Part shown: positions 1 to 11,457 of the stretch, piece by piece
How positions within the stretch are numbered: position 1 is the first letter of the stretch
Layout of the letters: the number at the start of each line of letters is the position of its first letter
Source of the DNA: Stereocaulon alpinum
Lineage: Eukaryota; Ascomycota; Lecanoromycetes; Lecanorales; Stereocaulaceae
DNA: 64,000 nt
Reading direction: 5' to 3'
Assembly (NCBI GenBank): GCA_018257865.1
Contig: JAEUBA010000030.1
Location: forward strand, 62,001 to 126,000
Notes under the pieces: model-generated
The model's input: only the letters and a program-made list of their open reading frames with translations
What the model was told of the DNA's origin: nothing
Databases searched by the model: none
Translations under genes and position numbers: made by a program

Positions 1-944
1 ACGGATACGCATCTGGTCTTTTCAACAAAGGTGTCGAGGACAACGACCGTGCATTCCCTCTCTTCATAGCAGCTAGCAAACATGGCCACGCCGAAGCTGG
101 CTATAGAGCAGCACTATGCTACGAGTTTGGCTGGGGCTCCCGAAAAGACTTTAACAAAGCCGTTCAGTTTTACCGCCAAGCAGCTTCGAAAAACCACCCA
201 GGAGCCATGTCTCGCCTGGGTGGAGCATGCCTAGTCGGCGACATGGGCCTCGGGAACCGCTACCGTGAAGGTCTGAAATGGCTCAAACGCGCCGCTGAGT
301 CGGCAGACTTCCAATATAATGCAGCGCCCTACGAGCTTGGTCTCCTGCATGAGACTGGTTTCGGCGACGACATATTCCGGGATGAAGCCTACGCTGCACA
401 ACTCTTCACCCAATCCGCAGACCTCGGCCATGTGGAAGCGAACTACCGGCTTGGCGATTCCTACGAGCATGGAAAATTGAGTTGTCCCAAAGACCCAGCT
501 TTGAGTGTGCATTTCTATACTAGAGCGGCGGAGGGGGAGCATCCTTTAGCTATGATGGCGCTGTGCGCTTGGTACATGGTTGGTGCGGAGCCGGTCCTTG
601 AGAAGGATGAGAACGAGGCATACGAGTGGGCCAGAAAGGCTGCAGAAACAGGTACACTCTAATCCCCCTTTCCATATGACTGCGCATACTAATGTGGTAT
701 TTCAGGCCTTCCAAAAGCAGAATACGCAGTCGGCTACTTCACAGAAATGGGCATCGGCTGCCGCCGCGATCCTCTCGAATCCAACAGATGGTACGTCAAA
801 GCCGCAGAATCAGGCGATGAGCGAGCCAAGCTCCGCCTAGCAGCCATCACCGCTGCAGCGTCAGGCGGCTCAACCACATCATCAGCATCAGCGGCGAATA
901 AGTCGAATACAAGCAGTGGGAAGAAGAAATGGGGATTGTTTTGA
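1..944 (+). CDS. Sel1-repeat protein, chitin synthase activator (SKT5/CHS4)-like, 5' partial
   Basis: The frame is open from base 3, so the start lies left of the window. Two exons (3-651 and 706-944) join across a 54 nt intron with a GTACAC donor and TTCAG acceptor, keeping the Sel1 register (..ETG|LPKAEYAVGYF). The translation is a series of 36-40 residue Sel1/TPR-like helical repeats of the type 'A..YRLGDSYEHG.....D...A...Y..AA'. This architecture is known from fungal SKT5/CHS4 proteins, which bring chitin synthase to the bud neck or septum. The protein ends in a Ser/Ala-rich tail and KKWGLF, with no visible CAAX prenylation box, unlike canonical CHS4. It may therefore be a paralogue or another Sel1 scaffold. 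The Sel1 fold is secure; the chitin role is inference. The gene is convergent with the tyrosinase. Confidence 0.8.
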
Positions 945-1330
945 TAGGAGTGGAAGCATCAGCATCAGCATGTTGGATTTAGCGATTGAGCATTTTGGAT
1001 CGTTGGGGTTGAAGCATTGGGGAGAGACTGCATGGTTGGTTCATCGCATTGGTCCTTGTATACATACTATGCATTGTATTCTAGGTATGGAAGAAAAGGC
1101 TCTTTTGGATCCTTAGATGGGCATCTGGCGTTCTAAAGGGGAAAAAGCCGCGAGGCAAATCTAAGCTGATATAAGAGAGAAGAGGAAAGAAATCTAGACA
1201 TTAAGCATCATGGCAAGCGAAATTTGATGAGCATCCACTTCCTTCTTCATCCCAGTTCATCATACTACAAACGACCTCCTCATGTTCCACCCATTACATT
1301 CTCCGCCAACCACTCATAAACCTCGCCCCT
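945..1330. other. Convergent intergenic region
   Basis: This lies tail-to-tail between the Sel1 gene and tyrosinase. No coding frame is supported. The + strand is G/T-rich to about 1130 and C-rich from about 1215, continuing into the tyrosinase 3' end. It probably holds both 3' UTRs. Confidence 0.6.
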
Positions 1331-3545
1331 TCACATCCCCTCTCCCCTCCCCAACCCCCCCACCTTCCCATCAGTAGCCTCCCTCAAAATACTCCAATCC
1401 CCATAAACAGGAAACCGATCCCTAACCCCGTGCTCCACAACCTCCCTCCCAACCACAAAAACCTTCAAATTAGTAACATCCCCCGTATCAACATGCTGAC
1501 CCTGGAAATCCTGCACCCGCCAACACAACGCTTCCTTAAGCAGTTGGACCACGCAGTCTGGATTGAGTGGGGAGTTGATGCCTTCGAGAGCGTGGTTGAG
1601 GGGAAGTTGGCCGTAGGTTGTTGTTTTTGTGCTTGTGATGCTGGAGGCGTAGTAGAGGATTGAGTGGGTGGCGACGAGGGTTTGGGCAGTTGGCCAGGTT
1701 GCGGGGGTGGAGGGGACGGGGCCGAGGAAGAAGTGGATGAAGAAGGGGCGGTGGAGGGCAGATCTGGGTAGGAACAGAATATGTTAGTGAGCTGTTTTTC
1801 CGGACAAGAGGGGGAATATAGAGGTACTTACTTGTCCACACGGATGTTGATGAAGTACTGGTATTCTTTGACTTCTGTCGTTACGTTCGAGCAACCATGT
1901 GGCGTCGTCCCGTTGCTACGCTTGTGAAGCAGGAGGCGCGTGACAATACTGCCGGTGGGGTTGTAGAGATTGTTCAGATTCGCTCTAGTGTTTGAAGAGA
2001 GTTGGGTAGCGTTTACGCCCCAGTCTACTACTTCGGGATAGCTGTAGCCAAAGTGTCGCGTGTATCGTGCTGTCTTGGAGGTGTAGAGCGTGCCGTAATC
2101 ATTGGAGTGAAAGGGCGTTAAGGCTGCTGAATTCAGTGATGTTGGCTATGGGGTTTGTAATTGTGAGGGGACATACGAGAATAGAGAGTGTCATTTGTGC
2201 CCGGTGTGATTGTAAATGTACCTTGGGCATTGACTTCGGATGTGGTGTATGAATTTGGATAGATCGCTTGCCAGATAGCAAAGAGGCGGTCAACATTGCT
2301 GCCTCTAGATGTCAGGAGATATATGATTCTTCCCTTGCGCAGACTGACTCACGCATGATGTAAATAGAAAATTGGATCAAATGATGCGTATGGTATGATG
2401 CTCATATGACCTCCATTGCCCACTAAAGCGTGGATAGCATCATGTATATTCTCTAGACTGTTGTAGTTGCCGCCTCGCCCATCAGTGTAGCCGGTGTTTG
2501 AGAACGGCGCATAGTTCGATTGGTCCGCGATGAGCTGGTATGTGAGTACGAGGATACTGGGTGAGGTCAGACAGGGATTTTCTGCCAACGAGACAGGTAA
2601 GATTAAGGCTTACGCCTGTGCATTGGCTTGCAAGATTTGATTAGATACACTGGACTGGCTCTGTCCTGCAGAATTGGGAGAGCGAACGGTGCTATGATAT
2701 ATCGCAAGCTATCTTCCGTCAGCGACTACTGCCCATGTCTGTGAACCATTGTGAGAGTGGCAGACCCTGTCATCGGGTGGGAAGTCTGTCGCGGAGGGCT
2801 GTGGGTGGAATGTGTAATTATACAAAGGATTGACCATATTCACCGGACCATGCGGTGAATTGACCGTGATCATGGGATCGTTGACAGGGTCCGGCATTGT
2901 GGAGTTGTTAGCCCAGTCCCAGTATGGGATCCGGAAAGTCGTGGCTGCTGCTTGGTATGTACTTCGCTGTACTGCTGGGTAGGTTGCCGCGATTCGCTGA
3001 GCGTTGGTCCATAAAATTTGCTGTAACCTATTAGATGTGCTCTTTAGCAATGATTCTTAATCCGTACCTCATATGCCGCCATATAAGGGCGATGCCCTGA
3101 GAATATGAGCAATTGATGTTATAAGAGAAGAACAGATGACAACTCACAGGATGGGAATAAGATCGAACCATGGGTGCAGTATCCAGCTTGATAGCTGCCT
3201 TGAACTCCATCCCACGCGATGTATGGGTGTCCATGAATACCTAGCTCGAGCGTCAAATCGTAGCTTTCAACTCCCAAATTTAGTAGAGCACACACCAGCG
3301 ACTCGGTAGTAGGAGAGTAAAGCTGACTGATTTCGCTGTTGGAATTGTTGTAACGAGAGGATGTAGAGGTCAAAGACTGGACCTGAATCTTTGAACGTCG
3401 AAAATTCGTGTCGGAAAGGTCGTTGTCCTGTAGCAGTGTTGACGCCGCCGTATACACCTGTGATACCATAGGAATTGGTAATAGTTGCTAGACATAGCGT
3501 GAGGAAGAACGAGACGAGATTGAAGCGAGACATTGTCAGACTCAT
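1331..3545 (-). CDS. Tyrosinase (type 3 copper monooxygenase)
   Basis: Oxidises phenols to o-quinones, the chemistry behind melanin-like pigments. The reading starts at 3545 (second Met at 3533) with a hydrophobic N-terminus (FFLTLCLATI) that looks like a signal peptide. The first intron, 3295-3241 (55 nt), joins VAG to IHGHPYIAWDG. Further introns join FPSWHRPYMAAYE and then QILWTN, giving the CuA site. The CuB site is IHDAIHALVGNGGH followed by DPIFYLHHANVDRLFAIW, where another intron splits HHA and is cleanly spliced. All recognisable copper-ligand regions are present, so the gene looks intact at roughly 550-600 residues. The C-terminal part is less conserved and ends at a TGA at 1331. The last coding stretch is strongly G-rich on the sense strand. 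No pigment cluster surrounds it. A secreted or vacuolar enzyme is likely; the substrate is unknown. Confidence 0.9.
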
Positions 3546-4339
3546 ACAATGAACGACCAGGTTTCAATTGTTTCCACAATGCTATATGGAAGATGCGGTG
3601 TCAAAGCCTTTGGACGTGAGTAATTTAAACTCTACGTGACAGTGTTGGCTTCCCGTCCCGTCAACATAGTACTCTATATTTCCCTTCCCTAATTTAAACA
3701 GCTGTACATGATCTTGGCAAACGATACATCAATTCAGTGGAATCAATCACTTTACAGAACATAATAACAGCAATCAAGGGTCCTGTGTTCCAGACGCCAA
3801 ATACGAGCTTGTTGAGCAGGGCAGCGTGATGGCACTCTCTTTCGTTGGTCCCAGAGAGTGGCAGAGAATGGATCTTCCCGGCTTCGTGCATACGAGCTGC
3901 TTGTACCTGCAGATACTTAACTCGGACAATGAATGGAAATGTTCGGAGATTTGATATGCCATCGGGAGTCTGGAGCTTTTTTACTCCTTTTTACCTCTGC
4001 AAGAACCCGCTACAATCATCACCGACTATCACGACAGCCATACTCGACCGCTCCAAAGGATACATTGATCGCGCTATTCGGATCACGCTGCAGTTTTTTC
4101 GTGGTTGGGACTTGTAGTGGAAGCTTCGGCGTTCGATCTAGGCACTAGCTATTTCCCCTGATGCGATCGTTCGGGTGCTTATACTGCTCAGTTGATGCCC
4201 TGCTGGGTTACTTCCAACGCCTTTCTGACTACCAATGTCCCTAAATCTTCCACCAACCGTACCCGCAGGTATGCAACCAACTGTAGATCCGTGAGCAATG
4301 AATTACCGAGTGCAACTTCAAACCTTGGGATGTTACCCT
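3546..4339. other. Tyrosinase upstream region
   Basis: About 0.8 kb between the tyrosinase start and the 3' end of the DUF202 gene; both genes are on the minus strand. Small ORFs here have no recognisable motif. It should hold the tyrosinase promoter. I see no other feature. Confidence 0.5.
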
Positions 4340-5190
4340 TTAGGGCTCGCCCTCGACGTCCTTATATATGTCCACGGCCAAAACCAAGACGAAGAGTGTG
4401 AGTACAATCTGTTCAATTTGTCAATCATAAGCCGTATTATGGTAGAGTCGGCGCCATACCATAGATACCATCACACCAATGGCGTTGACCTCCCAGCCTC
4501 CAGCATGCACTTTACCGCGTAGCATAGCATTCTGCTGCCGCCAGAATCTGTAAGCTCCCAATAGCAGGACGACGACGGCCGCCCCTATGCAGCTACAAGC
4601 TAAAGGAGTACCTAGAACGAAGAAACCGAACACTTTGTTTGGATTTGCATTGTGACTCAGTCTAAAGAGTTGGGAAATGATGACAGCAACTACTGAAAGA
4701 CCGATGGAGGTTCTTAGGTATCCAAGGAAAGTACGTTCCAGTGCTGCAGAAGGAAAGAATAGTCAGAACGTGATTGACATATAAGATCCACAAGACGTTT
4801 GTTGCAAGCTTGCAGCGGACCTAGGTCGCCGAATGAGAAAGGCGAGCGTAATATGGCTTGCAGTAATCGCGACGTCTCATACGATGGTGCTCATATTTGG
4901 GCATGGCCGAGTGGATTGCACTGGAGGATGTGCGTACCGAAATGATCTCGGCAGGCCTCGTGTGCAACAGTCGCAGAGACTTGCCGCTTCCAAAAGAGTA
5001 GTGTAGACCTTCGCAAGGACTGCAGATAGCCCTCATTGCTTCGGATGCTGGCACGTGCTGCCCTTTCAGATGGTACGATGGAGTCACTGCTTCTACTCGG
5101 ATGGCCACGGAAGTCGGCTAACTCTGTTGCTTCTCTCTCGCTGTCTTCCTCTGGCTGCTCTGGCAGCGTCTCTGACTGACTATGCTCCAT
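4340..5190 (-). CDS. DUF202-domain integral membrane protein
   Basis: Reconstructed from three exons: 5190-4938, 4743-4469 and 4408-4340, 198 residues in all. An acidic, Ser-rich N-terminus of about 60 residues leads to WKRQVSATVAHEACRDHF, then ALERTFLGYLRTSIGLSVV, the hallmark N-terminus of DUF202 (a domain also found in yeast VTC1). TM1 is SIGLSVVAVIISQLF, TM2 is VFGFFVLGTPLACSCIGAAV, followed by the loop RGKVHAGGWEV, and TM3 is IVLTLFVLVLAVDIY. The second intron is 60 nt. The last exon of 69 nt supplies TM3 and the stop, and is invisible to a simple ORF search. The biochemical function of free-standing fungal DUF202 proteins is not known to me. It diverges from the zinc transporter gene across 542 bp; shared regulation is possible but unproven. 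Confidence 0.85.
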
Positions 5191-5732
5191 TTGTATGTTG
5201 CAAGGAGGTAGACATGGCGATAACGCTCGGACTGGTGGAAAGGTAGACAGACATAGCTCGCGTTACTCGGGAGACAACGGCAGCTCTCAGGAATCCAATG
5301 CGTGGTTAAGGGTCCTATAGCCGACAATTAAGCTCTGAGCCTTCAGCGGTGAGGCCGTTAGAATATCCGGGCGTGATATTCTCAAGTGCAGATGCCCTAA
5401 GGTAGCCCTACCTTAGTCCGATACCTAAGAGCCGCAGGAACTTTTTGCCTGAAGGCGGAAGTACCCTCTACTAGTTCTAGCGCTCCCGCTGCTCAAAGTC
5501 GCATCCCTAAGCCCCAACCACCATCGGTGACATCGTCATCGCACCAATCTCGCCCCAGCTCTCCATCTCTGACTCCACATTTCCATTCCACCGTACAACA
5601 CTATACGTTGCTTACCATGGGATTAGCGCCACGTATGCAGAATACGATATCTTCTGCCTGTTGAGATAAGTATCCAAAGCTGTAACAGCCATTCGCTAGC
5701 AGCAAGCGCCCCTGACTTTACTGCCATCCACC
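5191..5732. promoter_or_regulatory. Divergent promoter region, DUF202 gene and zinc transporter
   Basis: 542 bp between two divergent start codons. It contains a perfect 9-bp inverted repeat at 5397-5416 and C-rich stretches near 5500-5600. No TATA box is obvious. Its promoter role is inferred from position only. Confidence 0.5.
5397..5416. repeat. Perfect inverted repeat CTAAGGTAG-CC-CTACCTTAG
   Basis: Arms 5397-5405 and 5408-5416 are perfectly complementary with a 2-nt spacer. The core recurs as a 12-bp palindrome at 17343 and in three copies at 56239-56292, all intergenic. Confidence 0.8.
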
Positions 5733-7682
5733 ATGGCTTTGTCAAAATCTACGAGGATCATAATCCTGTTAGGGATAGACTCTGCCTTCTTCTTACTGGA
5801 ACTCATCGTTGGTACGCATGGGCCCCACCCCGTGTATCATTTTGCGCAACGGAAATCCTGACAGAACACTAGGTTATGCCGTACATTCACTTGCCCTTGT
5901 TGCGGATTCTTTTCACATGGTACATTGCACAATTTCATCGGGGTAATGTGTGGGCATTGGCTGATATTACATGTCTACAGCTTAATGATGTTCTCTCGCT
6001 CTGCGTTGGCCTATGGGCCGTCAAGGTTGCGCATCGAAAACAAAGTTCGAAGATGTATACATATGGGGTATGCACTTGACACATCTCTCAACTTCTGGCG
6101 TTAGAGGCGGCTGACAACTTTGCAGTGGCAACGAGCGGAAACATTGGGCGCCCTCGTTAACGGAGTCTTCCTTGTTGCTCTCTGTCTATCTATCTTTCTA
6201 GAAGCGATCCAACGGTTCGTCGAACCTCAAACCGTCTCAAATCCAAGGCTGGTCTTGATCGTCGGATGCTTTGGCCTCCTTTCCAACATCCTCGGCCTCT
6301 TTCTCTTTCACGAGCATGGGCATAGCCACGGCGGCGGCCATGGCCATTCTCACGGAGAGCCCGATAAACATGCTGTTGCGGAGGAGGGCCAGAGCTATGC
6401 TACATCCGGCGGGCATACACAGGCGGTGGCAGATGAAATTGGCAACGTGGCAGATGTGCTGCCTCAAACCACGGTCGCAGGGTGGCCGAAATCTACAAAT
6501 ATGGAGGAAGCATCAGGAGGAGTTCAACAGCGGCGGAGAAGCGGTTCTAAGAGATACACAAAGAGTGACGAGGATGATTCGACGGTTGTTAATTCTACAG
6601 CATCGCCTATGTCGACTCGGAAAACTCGCGCCAGCAGCACCCGCCACCGCCGCCGTAGCGGGGGATCGAGACCTAGGTTCCCCAGTGTAGACGACATTCC
6701 CATACACCCTTCGTCCTTTAGGAACGATATTATCGCAGCAAGCAGGGAGAGTAGGCTGGAGGATATCGAGTCTAGAAATGTCAGTGATTCCGATGAAGAA
6801 GCCGTAATGGAGGAGGAGCATGAGCCCACAGAAGGTTCACCATTGCTTGGACATGAGAGGACCAATGGTTCTGCTAAACAGGTACGCGATGCTGGTCATT
6901 CACACTCGCACAAAGCGTTTAGTCATCATGACTCATGGCACGCCGATCACAAGCACAGCCAGCCCAAGGAAGAAAGCGCAGGAGGACATGCACACGGAGA
7001 CCTCAACATGCGCGGAGTCTTTCTACACGTTATGGGCGACGCACTGGGTAACATTGGCGTTATTGGCTCTGCTCTCATCATCTGGCTTACAAACTTCTCG
7101 TGGAGGTTTTACGCCGATCCAGCCATCTCTCTCGTCATTACTCTCATCATTCTAGGATCCGCCATTCCTTTATGCAAGGCTGCATCGCGCATATTATTAC
7201 AAGCAGTGCCTGTCGGTATCAGCATTGATGACATCAAGGATGACATCGAGGACCTCGATGGCATTCTAAGCTGTCACCATCTACACGTGTGGCAGCTGAG
7301 TGATGTCAAGATGATAGCATCATTGCATGTTCAAGTTGAATTCGATTTCAAAGGCGAAGGATCGGCACGATACATGCAACTCGCTCGAGCAGTACGGCGT
7401 TGCCTCCATGGGTATGGCATCCATTCCTCTACAATACAGCCAGAGTTCTGTCTAGACCGTGAGCATCGGCATACATCAGCATTGCCCTCGGACAATGAAG
7501 GCTCAGACTCAGGCAATGGTCGCCCTAAGGGAAGTAAGGGTGGCAGTAGAGCACCAAGCACACGCAGTGAGTCAGAAGCTTGTTTGCTGGACTGTGGGGA
7601 TGAGTGTCCCGAAGTCGGTCAATGCTGCGCACCAAACAACGTCGAAGCGGATGGGCATAATGAAGACGGGCATGCACATTAA
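5733..7682 (+). CDS. CDF-family zinc/cobalt transporter (Zrc1/Cot1-like)
   Basis: Four exons (5733-5811, 5873-5919, 5981-6067, 6126-7682) give 589 residues. The first three encode TM1 to TM3: LLGIDSAFFLLELIVG, then YAVHSLALVADSFHMLNDVL carrying the HxxxD metal site, then LWAVKVAHRK. The long fourth exon holds the remaining TMs and the second HxxxD site (HVMGDALGNIGVIGSALIIW). Between them is a roughly 220-residue cytosolic loop with His-rich runs (HEHGHSHGGGHGHSHGE, HSHSHKAF, HADHKHS) and Ser/Arg-rich basic segments. The C-terminal cytosolic domain includes LSCHHLHVWQLSD, typical of the family. Such proteins move Zn2+ (or Co2+) into the vacuole in exchange for protons. The start is fixed by the standard N-terminus. 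The gene looks intact and metal selectivity is inferred. Confidence 0.93.
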
Positions 7683-8324
7683 ACGGGTTTACATGGCACA
7701 CCTTGAGGCTAGCTTTTTTGTGGCTGCATATGTGTATATGAATACTGTCATCGGCGAAGTAGACATGCTGGGAAGTGGCGTTTGCATTGTAGGAAAAGTT
7801 TACATTCGCAATCTGGAAGAGGGAACCGGAAATGGTCCTTGCACATGCTATACATAGTCATCATCGTACTATATGCTCTTCGATCGTTTTTCTGAAGGGG
7901 GCATCCAGGCTGCTCGAACCATCAGTCCTAGGAACTATCACTAAAGGCCACTAAAGTGAGAAGCTGAAGAGGTTCACTTGGTTTTTTAAAAATGGCGGTC
8001 GCCAAAGGTGATAGCCACTTGGTGGGAACCGTAGCACGCGTGAGGAAGTAACAATGTTAAGTAGAAGGTTATGAAGTGAAGTAAGACTGCGTTCCTTTGC
8101 GGGCAGGCGAATTCCAATAAGGATAGTCTTTAGCACTCCATAGTGAATGAGCAGCCTCGTCTGAGGGTGAATCAAGGATGTATTCCTCTCTAGGTCAGTA
8201 CCTCTCATCTTGCAACTAATTCCACGAATACGCAAGTGCGCCTTCAGCTTAGTTCACGAGTAGCAATATCGTCATGATAGCCCGATTAATATCCACATAT
8301 AGCTCATGGAGCCATAGCACGGGT

Positions 8325-8555
8325 ATACCGTTGACGTCGGCCGTAAAAGACAATAAAGGCCTCTGTTCAGAGCTTAGGCTAATAGCCACATATCTACCAC
8401 CCCTATGCGAGGCATCGTCAGATATCTAAGATACGAAGTATACATGTATATAGATAGAAAGACCGAGCGAAGATAACACTGCATAGCGCCTTTACGGGCG
8501 CTGGGACAGATTATGAATCAATCAATCAATCAATCAATCAATACCGTTGACGTCG
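8325..8555. repeat. 15-bp direct repeat pair flanking about 200 bp
   Basis: ATACCGTTGACGTCG occurs at 8325-8339 and again at 8541-8555. The interval contains AT-rich sequence, a small GCGCC-TTTAC-GGGCGC hairpin near 8487-8502 and the microsatellite just before the second copy. It could be a duplication or an old insertion footprint; there are no terminal inverted repeats. Confidence 0.6.
8516..8542. repeat. (AATC)n microsatellite
   Basis: About seven uninterrupted AATC units, non-coding. Confidence 0.9.
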
Positions 8556-8898
8556 CCAGAGGGGGAAGATGCAGGGCACGGTCAAAGTCTTAAAAGGACA
8601 CTGTAAATACACCATTCTCTCAGCTTGATCACTTCGATGCACCGAAAACTGTACAGTACACAAGCTATCGGCGCACCAGGAGTGTAATGCATGCTGGTAG
8701 AGGCTAGCAAACTTCTCAATTGGTACAAAGAAATCGACGCGAACCGAATCCATTGATTTCGTAGGGCTGAGACGTACGCGGCCAAACCTTCTAAACTTCC
8801 CCTTCTCAGAGCGACTTTCTTTGCGACAAGCGGTGGATCCAGCCTACTGCTTCTGCATCTCAAACTGCCAGTATGTGCTATACCAGCGCCGTTGTACG

Positions 8899-11072
8899 AT
8901 GACATCGCACCAACATGCGCCCAACCCTTTCCGCAACGGCTTGACGAATGGCTTGATCAGCAAAGCAGGCAGAAAGCGGCGCACATCAGACGACTTACCC
9001 GCTCGTATAGGTGACTACGTCCCAGTGTGGCAGGAGAGCTTTAGCCCGGGCTATAGCAACACTCTAAGCTCGTTCGATCCACCACTTTGGCATCAAGTAT
9101 GGAGAGAAGCAGTCGGCATGTTAAGAGCATGGAGGCCCAGAGATATTCTGGGGACACCGCTTCTGTTGATCATCATCTGGATGATCGTGCTATGGTGGGG
9201 TGAGGAGGCAATCTTCAGGCGCAAGGTTGAAGACTGTGCTTGGGATCGCTGGGAGAGCTGGGTATGTGTTACCCTCATTTAAAAGCTAGGAACGTAAAAG
9301 CCATAGACTGACTGTAATACTAGCCTACCCCGTCCACTCCCCATCACGTTGTCCTAGTTGCAGACCCCCAGCTTGTGGATCCCCATACCTACCCTGGACG
9401 CCCTTGGCCACTCTCCAGTCTTACAGTGCGCTATACCGATCTCTACATGCGAAAAAGCTTCCAGCAAATCCAGAGCACTTTGGCTCCAGAGTCTGTGTTC
9501 TTCCTCGGAGACCTTTTCGACGGAGGACGAGAATGGTCGACCGGCACTGGTGAGGGTGGGGAGGATTTTAGTCAAGACAAGAGATGGAAGAAATACAATT
9601 CCAAGTTCTGGCTGAAGGAATATCGTCGATTCAGTCGCATTTTTGTTGATCCGTGGCTTCATGTTCAAGCAGAGAGTTTGGAGGGCAAGCAAGGCAGACG
9701 AAAATTCATTGCAGAGCTTCCAGGCAATCATGACTTGGGGCTTGGTAATGGCATACGAATACCCGTGAGAAAGAGATTCCAGGCATATTTCGGAGACGGA
9801 AATCGAATAGATGTCATCGGGAATCACACATTTGTGTCTCTGGATACGGTATCTTTGAGCGCCAAGGACCAGATCAACCCAGCTACTGGGAGTCTGGGAA
9901 GCCTAGGGGTCCGCGAAGGACAAGGGCACAGCAAAGAGATATGGGAACCGGTGGAGCAATTTCTGCACACTGTCAAAATAGAAAAGTCTAGGACGATTGA
10001 TCGCGAGCTACGAGTACGATACGGGCGTTCTGAATACGATGTTCAAGACCACAGTGCTTTGGAGGTCGACGATCCTAGTGCCCACACTATCCCCATCGAA
10101 TCTGAGAGGAATACGGACATGCCGTCAGTCGTACTGACACATGTGCCGCTATATCGGGATCCCGGAACACCTTGTGGACCACTCCGAGAACGTTTCCCGC
10201 CGTCCGAATCCACTGCAGGCAATTCTGAGACGCCAGTGAAAGACGATGCAAACTCCATCCGCGTGCAGGCGGGGGAACAGTACCAGAACGTTCTCACCTC
10301 AGCAATATCGACCGAGATCGTTGATCTGGTCGGAGATGTGTCGCATGTCTTCTCAGGTGACGATCATGACTACTGCGAGCTTATCCATCGTGGTTATACC
10401 TCGAAAAATGGAGGCATAAAAGAGATTACTGTCAAGTCGATCTCGTGGGCAATGGGTGTTCGTAAGCCTGGAGTCGTGCTGTTGAGCCTATGGAACCCTG
10501 TCGACCAGGATGGAAAGAAGACAGCCACGAGCGACACGACGGTTCAGAGCCACCTTTGTTTACTGCCAGACCAGCTATCTATCTTCATCCGATATGGCTG
10601 GCTACTAGGTTTCACACTACTGGTCCTACTCTTTCGTGCACTTAGAATCGCGTTGGGTTCAAGCTCGCTAGCAAAACAGGCTAATGGTCAACTTCTCCCC
10701 CGTACAAGACTACAGTCCATTTCTCCAAAGGAACGAGAGATAACATCCTCGTCCACCCGATCGTCCCCACCCCAGAATGGTCTCGCAGTCAGGTCATCTG
10801 CCGGTAAGCCACGCAGCATCAGTCCCTCTGTCGGTTACGGCTACGGACGATCATCTGAAGAAGTAAGCCCTCGGCGCATCGATGAGAACACTCATGAACC
10901 TGTGGGATTTTCAACATCCAACAAGGGATGGAACGATATTGCACTGAATGTGGGTACTACCCAAAAGCGGACTGGAGGGCTCCTTGGAGCATATGATATA
11001 TTCTATTCCAGCACCTTACGAGTAGCAACTTTTGTGCTTTTATGGTATATATGGCTGCTATTAAATAGCTGA
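8899..11072 (+). CDS. Ted1/Cdc1-like metallophosphoesterase, ER membrane
   Basis: Two exons (8899-9261 and 9324-11072) give 703 residues. The start at 8899 was chosen over an in-frame ATG at 8821 because the family-like part begins MTSHQHAPNPFRNG. TM1 lies near residues 92-106 (PLLLIIIWMIVLWW). After the splice come the calcineurin-like phosphoesterase motifs: VADPQLVD, FFLGDLFDGG, LPGNHD, VLTHVPLY and a final FSGDDHDYCE. The GDDHDYC form of the last metal motif is the one found in the Cdc1/Ted1 branch. A second hydrophobic segment (FIRYGWLLGFTLLVLLFRAL) and a third at the very C-terminus anchor it. Known relatives remodel ethanolamine phosphate on GPI anchors in the ER and affect Mn2+-dependent cargo export. 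The enzyme class is clear; the exact Ted1 or Cdc1 assignment is inferred. Confidence 0.87.
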
Positions 11073-11457
11073 AAATTTTGAATTGAATGTCAGACTTAGG
11101 TCACCGAGAAGACTCTTATCACTGGGGCTCGAACGAGCAAGAACGTTAACACTGAATAGCTCCAGATTATGTGGTCTTTGACTGGCTCGTATCACCTGCG
11201 AGTAGCTTAGGCTGCTTTGCATTGAGATAAGAATTTGAATGAAGGCAGCAACGATGTGGGTCCAGAAGCGGAAAGCGCTGTTGACAAATTTCGATCAGGC
11301 AGGTGCTTCAGTTACACTCGAACAGCCGTAAGGTCACCTTTATCACCGAGATCCCCGTCTTATTCTTAGAGCCACACTCGCCGCGGTGATGGATATCACT
11401 TAGCAGTTTCATACGTCAGCTGCATATCATACAGCACTTGCATGCTATACATTTGCA
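11073..11457. other. Intergenic region upstream of the histidine kinase
   Basis: 385 bp between tandem genes. There is no ORF of note. It presumably carries the 3' UTR of the phosphoesterase gene and the kinase promoter. Confidence 0.5.

Larger units (their letters stand above)
7683..8898. other. Intergenic region with tetranucleotide microsatellite
   Basis: 1.2 kb between two + strand genes. No coding frame is supported. It holds an (AATC)n tract at 8516-8542 and a 15-bp direct repeat pair (8325 and 8541) described separately. The right part should be the promoter of the phosphoesterase gene. Confidence 0.5.

Noticed and set aside
1536..1841. Minus-strand 101-codon Pro/His/Arg-rich ORF
   Set aside because: Wrong frame within the tyrosinase 3' coding region; the correct frame continues to the TGA at 1331.
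11120..11150. GGGGCTCGAACGAGC as tRNA-like element
   Set aside because: Only a short palindrome; no other cloverleaf parts.
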